DNA of 56,157 nt, taken from contig NZ_BMTF01000015.1 of assembly GCF_014649535.1 (NCBI RefSeq), forward strand, positions 1 to 56,157, in the 5' to 3' direction. Source of the stretch: Streptomyces gelaticus. GTDB lineage: Bacteria; Actinomycetota; Actinomycetes; Streptomycetales; Streptomycetaceae. Position numbers and translations under genes: made by a program. Shown here in pieces: positions 1-7,952 of the stretch (its first letter is position 1; every line of letters begins with the position of its first letter). A model generated the notes under the pieces. It ran no database searches, was not told where the DNA came from, and worked only from the letters and a program-made list of their open reading frames with translations.

Positions 1-318
1 AATGGTGCTGATGGTGCGACGGGACCCACGGGCCCGACAGGTGCCACTGGTGCGACTGGTGCCAATGGTGCTGATGGCGCGACCGGTGCTACCGGTCCGA
101 CGGGTCCGACGGGTGCCACTGGTCTGCAGGGTGCCACGGGTGCGACCGGTGCCAATGGTGCTGATGGTGCGACGGGACCCACGGGCCCGACAGGTGCCAC
201 TGGTGCGACTGGTGCCAATGGTGCTGATGGTGCGACGGGACCCACGGGCCCGACAGGTGCCACTGGCGCGACCGGCGCGACCGGCGCGACCGGTGCGACC
301 GGTGCGACCGGTGCCACC
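1..318 (+). repeat. nested direct repeats encoding Gly-X-Y triplets
   Basis: A 9-bp periodicity (three codons) underlies higher-order units. The phrase AATGGTGCTGATGG recurs at 1, 64, 154 and 217, giving 63-bp units separated once by 90 bp. Copies are nearly identical at DNA level, including third positions, which points to recent expansion by slippage or unequal recombination rather than protein-level selection alone. Confidence 0.85.
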
Positions 319-597
319 GGTCCGACCGGGCCTGTCGGCCCGGCCCAGACTGCTACCAGCACCGCCATGCTCGTGCCCGCCGGGGGCAGCATCCAGGACA
401 TCACGGCCACCTGCCCTGCCGGCACCGTGCTGACCGGGGGAGGGGTCGTGAACCAGCTGCAGAACGACGACATCCACTGGACCGCGAGCGCTCCGGACAC
501 CTCGACCAACAGCTGGCACGTCTCGGCGTACAACAGTGGCGCCACCCCGCAGACCGTTCAGTCGTACGCGGTCTGCATTCCCGCCACCACTGCGTGA
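1..597 (+). CDS. collagen-like repeat protein, 3' part (5' end outside window)
   Basis: The frame is open from base 1 with no start, so only the C-terminal 198 residues are present. Residues 1 to about 113 are Gly-X-Y triplets (GAT, GPT, GAN, GAD), the pattern of bacterial collagen-like triple helices. A compact C-terminal domain of about 80 residues follows, with two Cys (in TCPAGTV and AVCIP), Trp residues and a beta-rich pattern. It is probably a secreted or surface fibrous protein with a globular trimerisation or binding head. The signal peptide, if any, lies upstream of the window. Collagen-like triplets are certain; cell location is inferred. A strong terminator follows at 659-694. Confidence 0.85.
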   Translation, partial: NGADGATGPTGPTGATGATGANGADGATGATGPTGPTGATGLQGATGATGANGADGATGPTGPTGATGATGANGADGATGPTGPTGATGATGATGATGATGATGATGPTGPVGPAQTATSTAMLVPAGGSIQDITATCPAGTVLTGGGVVNQLQNDDIHWTASAPDTSTNSWHVSAYNSGATPQTVQSYAVCIPATTA

Positions 598-658
598 TCT
601 GACCGGTTCCGAGGGGGACGGACAGGAACCCGCCCAGGGTTCGGGACATCCCCCGGTC

Positions 659-694
659 GCTGCCACAGCAGAGAAGGTCTTCTGCTGTGGCAGC
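659..694 (+). terminator. terminator of the collagen-like gene
   Basis: A perfect 14-bp inverted repeat (659-672 with 681-694) has an 8-nt loop and lies 60 bp after the stop codon. There is no long U-tract, as is usual in Streptomyces. Confidence 0.8.
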
Positions 695-841
695 TTCATG
701 TTGTCCTTGTCGCGACGGGTGATCGAGTGGCTGACGGGTCTACTGGAGCGGCCGAACTTCCGGCAATCTTGGGTCCGTTCGGCCTGAGGCCGTCCCGTAC
801 ACCCCTACCTCGCTCGGACTCGACTCGGAGGATGACCGCGC

Positions 842-1663
842 ATGCGCTCGATACGTTTCGCCCTGCTGGGGCTGCTGGCCCTGATCGCGGGGCTGCTGAC
901 CGCGACTCCCGCCGCCGCGGCCCCGAACTTCAAGGCACCGTTCCCCTGCGGCCAGACCTGGACCTACAGCCACCACTCGGCGGAGGTCAGATCGGCCCTG
1001 GACTTCATACGCACCGACGGCGGCGCCACCGCGGGCACCCCCGTCCTCGCCTCGTCCGGCGGAACCGCCCACCGGTACTCCCAGCCCAGCGGAGCGGGCA
1101 ACTACATCGTCATCGACCACGGCGGCGGCTGGCAGACCTACTACTTCCACCTCTCCTCGTACTCGGTCGCCGACGGCGCCTCCGTGTCGCAGGGGCAGCA
1201 GATCGGCGTCACCGGCTCCACCGGCAACAGCAGCGGCGCCCACATCCACTACGAGCAGTTGTACAACGGCGTGGGCCAGACCATCTCCATCAACGGCCAG
1301 TCGCTCGCCCCGTACCCCGGCTCGTACTACAGCAAGTATCTGACCAGCGACAACGGCTGCGGTAGCGGCGGGGGCGGCAAGTACTGGGTCGACACCTTCG
1401 CCGACGCCACGGGCTACGCGGCGCCGAACACGGGCGATGCGCAGGGCGTGCTGAAGGCCGGTACGAACTACGTCTACTGCAAGGTGTGGGGAGCCCAGGT
1501 CGGTTCGGGCTCCAGCTACAACCACTGGTGGCTCAGGACGGACCTGGACACGGTGTACGCGGGCAAGAACGGGCGGGGCGCGTACGTCTCGGCCTACTAC
1601 CTGTCCCGCTGGGGCAATGACGAGGCCCGGGACAACAACGGGGCGGTCGTCCCGGACTGCTGA
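842..1663 (+). CDS. secreted M23 family metallopeptidase
   Basis: This is a 273-residue zinc endopeptidase expected to cut peptidoglycan cross-links outside the cell. It has a short basic start, a hydrophobic core and an Ala-rich cleavage region (residues 1 to about 27), so it is a Sec-exported protein. The lasso/LytM fold is marked by H44/H45 with D54 (first zinc ligands), H103 in YFHLSS and the H134-I-H136 motif. The region after residue 175 (Gly linker, then YWVDTFADATGY and several Trp/Tyr) resembles an SH3-like or small cell-wall-binding module. ATG 842 is preceded by GGAGG at a good distance. It stands alone between two strong terminators. The peptidase family is clear; the exact bond cut cannot be read from sequence. 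Confidence 0.88.
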   Translation: MRSIRFALLGLLALIAGLLTATPAAAAPNFKAPFPCGQTWTYSHHSAEVRSALDFIRTDGGATAGTPVLASSGGTAHRYSQPSGAGNYIVIDHGGGWQTYYFHLSSYSVADGASVSQGQQIGVTGSTGNSSGAHIHYEQLYNGVGQTISINGQSLAPYPGSYYSKYLTSDNGCGSGGGGKYWVDTFADATGYAAPNTGDAQGVLKAGTNYVYCKVWGAQVGSGSSYNHWWLRTDLDTVYAGKNGRGAYVSAYYLSRWGNDEARDNNGAVVPDC

Positions 1664-1677
1664 CCGGCGCCCATGAC

Positions 1678-1711
1678 CCGGTACGAGGGCGTGGCCGCGC
1701 CCTCGTACCGG
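1678..1711 (+). terminator. terminator after M23 peptidase
   Basis: A perfect 14-bp stem (1678-1691 with 1698-1711) has a 6-nt loop and starts 15 bp after the stop codon. It ends 20 bp before the next start codon, so it also insulates the following gene. Confidence 0.8.
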
Positions 1712-1730
1712 CCGTCGTTACGCTTCCCGC

Positions 1731-2693
1731 ATGGGTGAAGCGGCGGACGGCGGTCCCGGCTGGGCGGCGACGCGGGCCTGGGCCGGGGAGAACCTGGCGC
1801 CGGGGGAGCGGATCGAGGGAGTGCGGCGGCTGCTCGGCGGCTGGAGCTCGCAGATGCGACGGCTGGACATCTCCGGTCCACAGGGCGGGCGTTCGCTGGT
1901 CCTGCGGTCCTTCGTCAAGCCCTTCTTCGTGCGCCATGCGCCGGGGCTGCTCACCCGCGAGGCGGACGTACTGCGGCTGCTGGCCGGCACGGACGTCCCG
2001 GCGGCGCGGTGCGTGGCCGTCGACGCCCGGGGCGAACACTGCGACCACCCTTCGTTGTTGATGACCCTGCTGCCCGGGGAGGTGCGGGTCGACGACGCGG
2101 GGGCGGAGCGGCGCATCGGGCTGCTGGCCGGGCAGTTGGCGGGCATCCACCGGGTCGAGGTCGCCGCCCCGGCCCGCCCGCGTGACTACGAGCCGTGGAC
2201 CGCGCCGGACCGGGTGCGGGTGCCCGACGCCACCGGCCGGCCGCTGCTGTGGCGGCGGGCGGTGGAGCTGATCCGCCGCGAACCTCCCGCGTACGTACCG
2301 AAGTTCCTGCACCGGGACTTCCACCCGGGCAATGTGCTCTTCGACGGTGCGGCGGCCGAGCCGCGGGTCAGCGGGGTCGTCGACTGGGTCGAGACCTCCT
2401 GGGGCCCGGCCGATCTGGACGTCGCCCACTGCTCGACGGCGCTGGCGCTGCTGCACGGCGTCCCGGCGGGGATGAGCTTCGCCGGGCGGTACGAGGCGGC
2501 GGGCGGGCGCTTGGCCGCGAGCGGGGCGGACCACCTGTACTGGCGGCTGCTGGACGCGCTCGCCTACGCCCCGGACGCGGAGAAGCCGGCGGTCCCGTGG
2601 CGGGAGCTGGGGCGGACCGATCTGACGCCCGTGGTGCTCACGGAGCGCCTGGAAAATTATGTGGAGAATCTTCTCGAACAGTTCGATTGTTAG
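1731..2693 (+). CDS. aminoglycoside phosphotransferase (APH)-fold kinase
   Basis: This 320-residue protein has an APH/choline-kinase fold. The Brenner-type catalytic loop HRDFHPGN lies near residues 196-203 and the metal-binding motif VVDWVE, with its Asp, about 20 residues later. The N-terminal part carries the expected P-loop-like strand region. Such proteins phosphorylate small hydroxylated molecules (aminoglycosides, homoserine, fructosamine, choline); nothing here identifies the substrate. The start is only 20 bp after a terminator, with no obvious Shine-Dalgarno sequence, so the start codon is the least certain part. It is monocistronic. It could be a self-resistance enzyme or a housekeeping kinase. 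Confidence 0.8.
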   Translation: MGEAADGGPGWAATRAWAGENLAPGERIEGVRRLLGGWSSQMRRLDISGPQGGRSLVLRSFVKPFFVRHAPGLLTREADVLRLLAGTDVPAARCVAVDARGEHCDHPSLLMTLLPGEVRVDDAGAERRIGLLAGQLAGIHRVEVAAPARPRDYEPWTAPDRVRVPDATGRPLLWRRAVELIRREPPAYVPKFLHRDFHPGNVLFDGAAAEPRVSGVVDWVETSWGPADLDVAHCSTALALLHGVPAGMSFAGRYEAAGGRLAASGADHLYWRLLDALAYAPDAEKPAVPWRELGRTDLTPVVLTERLENYVENLLEQFDC

Positions 2694-2848
2694 GCGCGCC
2701 GCCGGTGGCTGTCGGTGGGATGGAACGTTACTGCCGAGGTGTTCCGGCGGAGCGTCGGACGGCACCGCTCGGACCGCCGCTCCGACCCTGGGGCAAAGCG
2801 TCAACACAGCGCAAACGCAAGGCAGTCGGAGATTTCCCGAGTTGCTGT

Positions 2849-2863
2849 TTCGGATGATCCGAA
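2849..2863. promoter_or_regulatory. 15-bp palindrome, possible operator
   Basis: TTCGGAT-G-ATCCGAA is a perfect 7-bp inverted repeat around one base in an A+T-rich patch about 320 bp upstream of the next gene. The binding protein is unknown. Confidence 0.35.
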
Positions 2864-2960
2864 CGGAAATGCTCGGCTGATTCTTCGCGCCTTCAACAGG
2901 CCCCGGCGTACGCCCGGAACGCCTCGCACGCAAGGTAAAAAACGGCGTGTCCCGAATTAA

Positions 2961-2988
2961 AGACACAGTCATGTCTGTATAGCTATAC
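2961..2988. promoter_or_regulatory. adjacent dyads AGACA-n6-TGTCT and GTATAGCTATAC
   Basis: Two overlapping or adjacent inverted repeats lie about 195-220 bp upstream of GTG 3182. The second is a perfect 12-bp palindrome of the kind bound by GntR-type repressors. The assignment is a guess from symmetry only. Confidence 0.35.
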
Positions 2989-3181
2989 GCGTCTTCGCGA
3001 GAGGGCAGATCTACGTCCCGTGCGGCGGGAACGCCGCCGTCTTTCTCGCAGGCGAGTGCTGCGCGTGGTGTTCCCGCACCCGTGCCATCAGCGGCTCCGG
3101 GGGCCCGGTGCCGACGGAGCCCGCAGCACCCGGGACGACATCGCTCGACACCCGTACATCCACTGGTCAAGGAGAGACGCT

Positions 3182-4051
3182 GTGCGCTACGGAACTGCGC
3201 TGAGGGAAGAAATCCGGTCTCCGGGAACGACTCCTCTCATCGGCATCTACGATATGTACTCGGCCTCCGTCGTGGCCCGGCACTACGACGGATTCTTCGT
3301 GTCCGGCTTCGGCTTCGCCGCCTCCCACTACGGGCTCCCCGACATCGGCTTCATCGCCTGGCCGGACATGGTGGCCTTCGTGGAGCGGCTGCGACCGGCC
3401 TTCCCCGCCCACCACCTGCTGGTCGACATCGACGACGGCTATGTCGATCCCGAGGTGGCCTGCCACGTGGTGCAGCGACTGGAGCGGATCGGTGCCTCCG
3501 GCGTCATCCTGGAGGACCAGAAGCGCCCCCGCAGGTGCGGTCACGCGGACGGCAAGCAGGTGCTGCCGCTGGAGGAGTACCTGGAGAAGCTCGATCTGGT
3601 GCTGGAGAGCAGGCGGGACCTGGTGGTCGTCGCCCGCACCGACGCCACGGAGGAGGCCGACATCCTGCGCCGGGCCGAGGCGCTGGCCGAGACGGAGGCC
3701 GATGTCGTCCTGGTCGACGGGGTGCGCAGCGTGGAGTGGATCAAGCGCATCCGGAAGGTGGTCGGTGACAAGCCGCTGCTCTTCAACCAGATCGCGGGCG
3801 GCAAGTCGCCCAGGCTCTCGCTCTCCGAACTGACCGACCTGGAGTGCCAGGTGGCCATCTACAGCACCCCCTGCCTCTTCGCGGCGCACGCGGCCATCGA
3901 CAGCGCGCTGACGGATCTCAAGGTGTCCGACGGGCGGCTGCCCGAGTTCGTGCCGTCCGAGGGGATCGGGGTGCAGCGTTCGACGGAGCTGCTGGAGAAG
4001 AACATCAGCAGGCACCACCCGGCGCCCGAGCCGGTGGCCGTGACCGTCTGA
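3182..4051 (+). CDS. isocitrate lyase / PEP mutase superfamily enzyme
   Basis: The GTG start at 3182 is chosen because AAGGAGA precedes it by a few bases; the frame is open further upstream but without a ribosome site. The product has 289 residues. It has the TIM-barrel family signatures DIDDGY (82-87, metal-binding Asp), EDQ (111-113) and RRCGH (117-121), the last matching the KKCGH catalytic loop of (methyl)isocitrate lyases with Cys119. This favours a C-C lyase (2-methylisocitrate, dimethylmalate or similar) or a carboxy-PEP mutase-like enzyme over true PEP mutase, which lacks that Cys. No phosphonate genes or methylcitrate genes are adjacent, so the substrate is open. It appears monocistronic. 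Confidence 0.78.
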   Translation: MRYGTALREEIRSPGTTPLIGIYDMYSASVVARHYDGFFVSGFGFAASHYGLPDIGFIAWPDMVAFVERLRPAFPAHHLLVDIDDGYVDPEVACHVVQRLERIGASGVILEDQKRPRRCGHADGKQVLPLEEYLEKLDLVLESRRDLVVVARTDATEEADILRRAEALAETEADVVLVDGVRSVEWIKRIRKVVGDKPLLFNQIAGGKSPRLSLSELTDLECQVAIYSTPCLFAAHAAIDSALTDLKVSDGRLPEFVPSEGIGVQRSTELLEKNISRHHPAPEPVAVTV

Positions 4052-4188
4052 CACGGACCGAGGCCGGGAGCGGGGGAGCGTCCGGCCGTATCCCCACCGA
4101 CCGAACGCCGGGGCCTCCGTGGAGGAACCCCCACGCTCCATGGCGCCCCGGCGACAGGTGAACCACAGCGAAAGAAGGACACGGACAC

Positions 4189-4659
4189 ATGGGACTCACC
4201 TCGTCCAGGGCGCGTGCGGCCCTGGCTTCGGCCGTCCTCGGCGCGCTCTGCCAGGGCCAGTGGGCCGCGGGTACCGCCTGGGCCGACGCCCCGGACGGCG
4301 GCATGGAGACGCATCACGGCCCCTCCCTGATCACCATCGACAACTCCAACGCCGACTCCTGGCTGGAGGTGGACCGCACGCTCAATGTGCTGGGCCCCCT
4401 CAGCAAGGGCACGGCGGGCAGCGACCACGACGGCGGCGGGGGCGCGATCGACCAGAACGTGGTGGGTTCGCAGGACGTTGGCGTTCAGGCCGCCCCGGAC
4501 GAGAGCGAGGACGAGGAAGAGGAGGTGACGGCCCCCGCCCCGGCCCCCGGTACCGCCACCGCCCCCCGTGCCGCCGAGGCGCCCGAGAGCGCGGCGACCG
4601 GCGGGGACGACCACGAGGGTGACGCCGACGCCGAGGCCCCCGACCCGCCCCTGAGCTGA
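4189..4659 (+). CDS. small exported acidic protein of unknown function
   Basis: This 156-residue protein has a signal-peptide-like start (residues 1 to about 32, ending in AWADA). A short conserved-looking segment follows (HHGPSLITIDNSN, then DSWLEVDRTLNVLGPL), and then a disordered tail of Gly, Asp, Glu, Ala and Pro with a run of acidic residues (ESEDEEEE). A ribosome site (AAGGA) precedes ATG 4189. The ordered segment looks like a surface-exposed or cell-wall-associated Streptomyces protein; I do not recognise the family. The acidic tail could bind cations. It stands alone upstream of the catabolic cluster and is not obviously part of it. Confidence 0.65.
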   Translation: MGLTSSRARAALASAVLGALCQGQWAAGTAWADAPDGGMETHHGPSLITIDNSNADSWLEVDRTLNVLGPLSKGTAGSDHDGGGGAIDQNVVGSQDVGVQAAPDESEDEEEEVTAPAPAPGTATAPRAAEAPESAATGGDDHEGDADAEAPDPPLS

Positions 4660-4672
4660 CCTCACCTCCGAC

Positions 4673-4692
4673 GTCGGCGCCGAAACGCCGAC
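4673..4692 (+). terminator. weak terminator-like hairpin
   Basis: A 7-bp stem GTCGGCG/CGCCGAC with a 6-nt loop lies just after the small exported protein. GCCGAC repeats follow it. Confidence 0.4.
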
Positions 4693-4744
4693 GCCGACGC
4701 CGACGCGTCGCAGGAGCCGTGCGAGGCTTCCTCCCCACCCCTTG

Positions 4745-4761
4745 TCTGATGAAGCGTCAGA
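4745..4761. promoter_or_regulatory. regulon operator, site A
   Basis: TCTGATG-AAG-CGTCAGA matches the shared consensus TCTGACGnnnCGTCAGA at 13 of 14 arm positions. Its centre lies 43 bp (about four helical turns) from site B, so two dimers could sit on the same DNA face. Confidence 0.65.
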
Positions 4762-4787
4762 CGTGACGATGGCCCCCGCGCCCGTCA

Positions 4788-4804
4788 AATGACGATGCGT
4801 CAGA
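4788..4804. promoter_or_regulatory. regulon operator, site B
   Basis: The core TGACG-ATG-CGTCA is perfect and the right arm matches the consensus fully. It ends 28 bp before the GTG at 4833, where it would overlap the transcription start, as expected for repression. Confidence 0.65.
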
Positions 4805-4832
4805 TTCGTTCGCTCGGGGAGGAGGCCGTCCG

Positions 4833-5777
4833 GTGCCGATATCGCCCACCGGGCCGCTGTCGTACGGGATGCAGCTGCCGATCCAGTCGCAGAGCACCAT
4901 CTATGCCGAGGGGTGGGAGGCGGCGGCCGGCCCGGCCGACCTCGCCGCGATCGCCCGCACCGCCGACCGTGCCGGCTTCGCCTATCTGGCGAGCTGCGAC
5001 CATGTCGCGATCCCGCGGCGGCTGGCCGGGGTCATGGGCACCGTCTGGTACGACCCGGTCGCCACCCTCGCCCTGCTCGCCGGGATCACCGAGCGGGTCC
5101 TGCTGATGAGCCATGTCGCCGTCGTCGGGCTGCGGCATCCGCTGGCCACCGCCAAGCAGTACGCCACCCTCGACCACCTCAGCGGCGGCCGGCTGATCCT
5201 CGGGGTCGGGGCCGGGCACGTGCCGGAGGAGTTCGAGGCGCTCGGGGCGGACTTCGAGGGGCGGGGCAAGGTGCTCGACGAGACCGTCGACGCGCTGAAG
5301 GCGGCGCTGGGTCCCGAGGAGTACCCGGAGTTCGCGGGGGAGCGGTTCTCCTTCAGCGGCCTCGGCCAGCTGCCCCGGCCCGCCCAGGGGCGGGTGCCGA
5401 TCTGGGTGGGCGGCTCCTCGCCGGCCGCTGTGCGCCGGGCGGCCGAGCGGGGCGACGGCTGGCTGCCGCAGGGGGACCCCCGGGAGAAGCTCCCCGCACA
5501 GATCGCCCGGCTGAAGCGGCTGCGGGAGGCGGCCGGGGTCGAGGCGCCGATCGTCATCGGTGCGATCACCGAGCCGCTGTACGTCGGTGAGCCGACGTGG
5601 TCCGTCGGGCGGCGCACCCTCACCGGGAAGCCGGAGGCCGTCGCCGAGTCGCTGCGCGCGTACCGGGCCATGGGCGTCCACCAGATCCAGGTGCGGTTCC
5701 GCAGCCGGAGCCGCAGCGAACTGACCGACCAGATGGCGGTGTTCGCCGCCGAGGTCGCACCCCATCTCGACAGGTAG
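4833..5777 (+). CDS. LLM class F420-dependent oxidoreductase
   Basis: This is a 314-residue TIM-barrel protein of the luciferase-like superfamily. Family features are the N-terminal strand and turn around GPLSYGMQLPIQSQ, the ATLDHLSGGRLILGVG motif (about residues 110-126) that contacts the deazaflavin/flavin phosphate, and IWVGGSSPAAVRRAAERGDGW near residue 190. These features fit the F420-using branch. GTG 4833 is preceded by GAGGAGG. It is the first gene of a unit with the SDR (10-bp gap). Two operators lie directly upstream. It would catalyse a redox or oxygenation step of a degradation pathway; the substrate is unknown. Confidence 0.82.
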   Translation: MPISPTGPLSYGMQLPIQSQSTIYAEGWEAAAGPADLAAIARTADRAGFAYLASCDHVAIPRRLAGVMGTVWYDPVATLALLAGITERVLLMSHVAVVGLRHPLATAKQYATLDHLSGGRLILGVGAGHVPEEFEALGADFEGRGKVLDETVDALKAALGPEEYPEFAGERFSFSGLGQLPRPAQGRVPIWVGGSSPAAVRRAAERGDGWLPQGDPREKLPAQIARLKRLREAAGVEAPIVIGAITEPLYVGEPTWSVGRRTLTGKPEAVAESLRAYRAMGVHQIQVRFRSRSRSELTDQMAVFAAEVAPHLDR

Positions 5778-5787
5778 GAGTCAGGCC

Positions 5788-6585
5788 ATGGGCAAGCTGG
5801 ACGGGCGGGTCGTACTCATCAGCGGTGCGGCGCGCGGACAGGGTGAGCAGGAGGCGCGGCTCTTCGCCGCGGAGGGCGCGCGGGTGGTGATCGCCGATGT
5901 GCTCGACGAGCAGGGCGAGGCGCTGGCCGAGGAGATACGGGAGGAGCTGGGGGCGGACGTCGCCCGGTTCGTTCGCCTCGATGTGAGCCGGGAGGAGGAC
6001 TGGCGGGCCGCGGTCGCCGCCGCCAAGGACGCCTTCGGGCGGATCGACGGGCTGGTCAACAATGCGGGGATCCTCCGGTTCAACGAGCTGGTGGCCACGC
6101 CGCTGGAGGAGTTCCAGCAGGTGGTGCAGGTCAATCAGGTGGGCGCGTTCCTGGGGATCAAGAACGTCGCGCCGGAGATCGAGGCCGCGGGCGGTGGGAC
6201 CATCGTCAACACCGCCTCGTACACGGGGCTCACGGGCATGGCGTTCGTGGGCGCGTACGCCGCCACCAAGCACGCGGTGCTCGGGCTGACCCGGGTGGCC
6301 GCCGTGGAGCTGGCCGCGAAGGGGATACGGGTCAACGCCCTGTGCCCCGGGGCCGTGGACACCGCGATGACCAACCCGGCGGCGCTGGACCCGGCGGCGG
6401 ACCCGGAGGAGTCGAGGGAGGCGGTGGCCGAGCTGTACCGCAAGCTCGTGCCGCTGGGCCGGATCGGGCAGCCGGAGGAGGTGGCGGCACTGGCGCTCTT
6501 CCTGACCTCGCAGGACTCCTCGTACATCACCGGGCAGCCGTTCGTCATCGACGGGGGATGGCTGGCGGGCGTCAGCCTGTTCTGA
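5788..6585 (+). CDS. short-chain dehydrogenase/reductase (SDR)
   Basis: This 265-residue classical SDR has GAARGQG (residues 13-19) as the NAD(P)-binding Gly-rich loop, NNAG (91-94), and the catalytic triad S144, Y157 and K161 in YAATK. The end of strand beta2 carries Asp (VIADV), which favours NAD over NADP. The C-terminus (GQPFVIDGGWLAG) is typical of FabG or hydroxysteroid-dehydrogenase-like members. AGGAG precedes ATG 5788, 10 bp after the LLM gene, so the two are co-transcribed. It probably oxidises a secondary alcohol to a ketone in the same pathway. Confidence 0.85.
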   Translation: MGKLDGRVVLISGAARGQGEQEARLFAAEGARVVIADVLDEQGEALAEEIREELGADVARFVRLDVSREEDWRAAVAAAKDAFGRIDGLVNNAGILRFNELVATPLEEFQQVVQVNQVGAFLGIKNVAPEIEAAGGGTIVNTASYTGLTGMAFVGAYAATKHAVLGLTRVAAVELAAKGIRVNALCPGAVDTAMTNPAALDPAADPEESREAVAELYRKLVPLGRIGQPEEVAALALFLTSQDSSYITGQPFVIDGGWLAGVSLF

Positions 6586-6590
6586 CCCGA

Positions 6591-6607
6591 GCTGACGACG
6601 CGTCAGG
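6591..6607. promoter_or_regulatory. regulon operator, site C
   Basis: CTGACG-ACG-CGTCAG is a perfect 15-bp palindrome starting six bases after the SDR stop codon. Only the outermost bases depart from the 17-bp consensus. Confidence 0.65.
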
Positions 6608-6652
6608 TATTGACGGGTGCGGGTGCCGGTGGAACAGTCGGACGCATCACGA

Positions 6653-6669
6653 TCTGACGGAGTGTCAGA
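6653..6669. promoter_or_regulatory. regulon operator, site D
   Basis: TCTGACG-GAG-TGTCAGA differs from the consensus at one arm base. It ends 24 bp before the TTG start of the second LLM gene. The centre is 62 bp from site C. Confidence 0.65.
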
Positions 6670-6693
6670 AATGATTGAGGACGGTGAACCCCC

Positions 6694-7815
6694 TTGGAAT
6701 TCGGGCTCTTTGTACAGGGGTATGTGCCCGCCGCGCGGGCCAAGGTCGACCCCGGGGCAGAGCACAAGGCGCTGATCGAGGAGACCGAGTACGTCATCCA
6801 GGCGGACAAGTCCGGCTTCAAGTACGCCTGGGCCTCCGAGCACCACTTCCTGGAGGAGTACTCGCACCTCTCGGCCAACGATGTGTACCTGGGCTACCTC
6901 GCCCACGCGACCGACCGCATCCACCTCGGATCCGGCATCTTCAACCCGCTCGCCCCGGTCAACCACCCGGTGAAGGTGGCCGAGAAGGTCGCCATGCTCG
7001 ACCACCTCTCGGAGGGCCGCTTCGAGTTCGGCTCGGGGCGCGGGGCGGGCAGCCACGAGATCCTCGGGTTCATGCCGGGCATCACCGACATGAACCACAC
7101 CAAGGAACTCTGGGAAGAGACCATCGCCGAGTTCCCCAAGATGTGGCTCCAGGACGAGTACGCCGGCTTCCAGGGCAAGCACTGGTCGCTGCCGCCGCGC
7201 AAGGTCCTGCCCAAGCCGTACGGGAAGTCGCACCCGGCGATGTGGTACGCGGCCGGCTCGCCGTCCTCGTACGCGATGGCGGGCAAGAAGGGGCTCGGCG
7301 TACTGGGCTTCAGCGTGCAGAAGGTCTCCGACATGGAGTGGGTCGTCGAGTCCTACAAGACGGCCGTCAAGGAGGCCGAGCCCGTGGGGGACTTCGTCAA
7401 CGACAACGTCATGGTCACCTCCACGGCCATCTGTGCCGAGACGCACGCCAAGGCCGTCGAGATCGCGGTGGGCGGGGGGCTGAACTACCTTCAGTCGCTG
7501 CTCTTCCGCTACCACGACACGTTCCCCCGCCCGGAGGGGATACCGGAGTGGCCCGAGCTGCTCCCGGAGTACACCGAGGAGATCATCGAGCTCCTGATCG
7601 CCGAGGAGCTGATGATCTGCGGTGACCCGGACGAGGTGCTGGCGCAGTGCAGGCGGTGGGAACAGGCGGGGGCGGACCAGCTGAGCTTCGGGCTGCCGAT
7701 CGGGGTGAGCCGTCAGGACACGCTGAACTCGATCAGGCTGATCGGTGAACACGTGATCCCGAAGATCGACACGGACCCGGTCCACCGGACCTCGCGCTTC
7801 CGCGACGCGGCGTAG
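6694..7815 (+). CDS. LLM class flavin-dependent monooxygenase-like protein
   Basis: This 373-residue luciferase-like protein is longer than the first LLM enzyme and of a different subgroup: MEFGLFVQGYVP at the N-terminus, WASEHHFLEEYSHLS near residue 45 and AMLDHLSEGRFEFGSGRG near 105. That pattern resembles LuxA/alkanal- or limonene-monooxygenase-type FMN enzymes, so it probably inserts oxygen using reduced flavin. TTG 6694 is the only start giving the conserved MEFG beginning; GAGGA lies about 12 bp upstream. It has its own promoter region with operators C and D, so it is controlled separately from, but in parallel with, the first two genes. Confidence 0.8.
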   Translation: MEFGLFVQGYVPAARAKVDPGAEHKALIEETEYVIQADKSGFKYAWASEHHFLEEYSHLSANDVYLGYLAHATDRIHLGSGIFNPLAPVNHPVKVAEKVAMLDHLSEGRFEFGSGRGAGSHEILGFMPGITDMNHTKELWEETIAEFPKMWLQDEYAGFQGKHWSLPPRKVLPKPYGKSHPAMWYAAGSPSSYAMAGKKGLGVLGFSVQKVSDMEWVVESYKTAVKEAEPVGDFVNDNVMVTSTAICAETHAKAVEIAVGGGLNYLQSLLFRYHDTFPRPEGIPEWPELLPEYTEEIIELLIAEELMICGDPDEVLAQCRRWEQAGADQLSFGLPIGVSRQDTLNSIRLIGEHVIPKIDTDPVHRTSRFRDAA

Positions 7816-7863
7816 GGCCGGTCCGGCCGACCAGCGGCGTCTTCCCGGACCGCCGCTCCGTGG

Positions 7864-7900
7864 AGCCGGGGTGCGTACCGCGGCCGTGCGCACCCCGGCT
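7864..7900 (+). terminator. hairpin inside the catabolic operon
   Basis: A perfect 12-bp stem (7864-7875 with 7889-7900) has a 13-nt loop. It lies between the second LLM gene and the amidohydrolase, 52 bp before the next start. It may act as a partial terminator or an RNA-processing site. Confidence 0.5.
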
Positions 7901-7952
7901 GCACACCCGCCCACCGCAGCAGCATCCACCCACCACAGAAGGGAACCCCGTC

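Larger units (their letters stand above)
2694..3181. other. 488-bp intergenic region with several dyads
   Basis: No credible gene is present. The stretch 2815-2990 is clearly richer in A+T than its surroundings and carries several short palindromes (listed separately). It is most likely the promoter and control region of the lyase-family gene at 3182. Confidence 0.5.

Noticed and set aside
1..318. CRISPR-like repeats at the left end
   Set aside because: The repeats are in frame and encode Gly-X-Y triplets.
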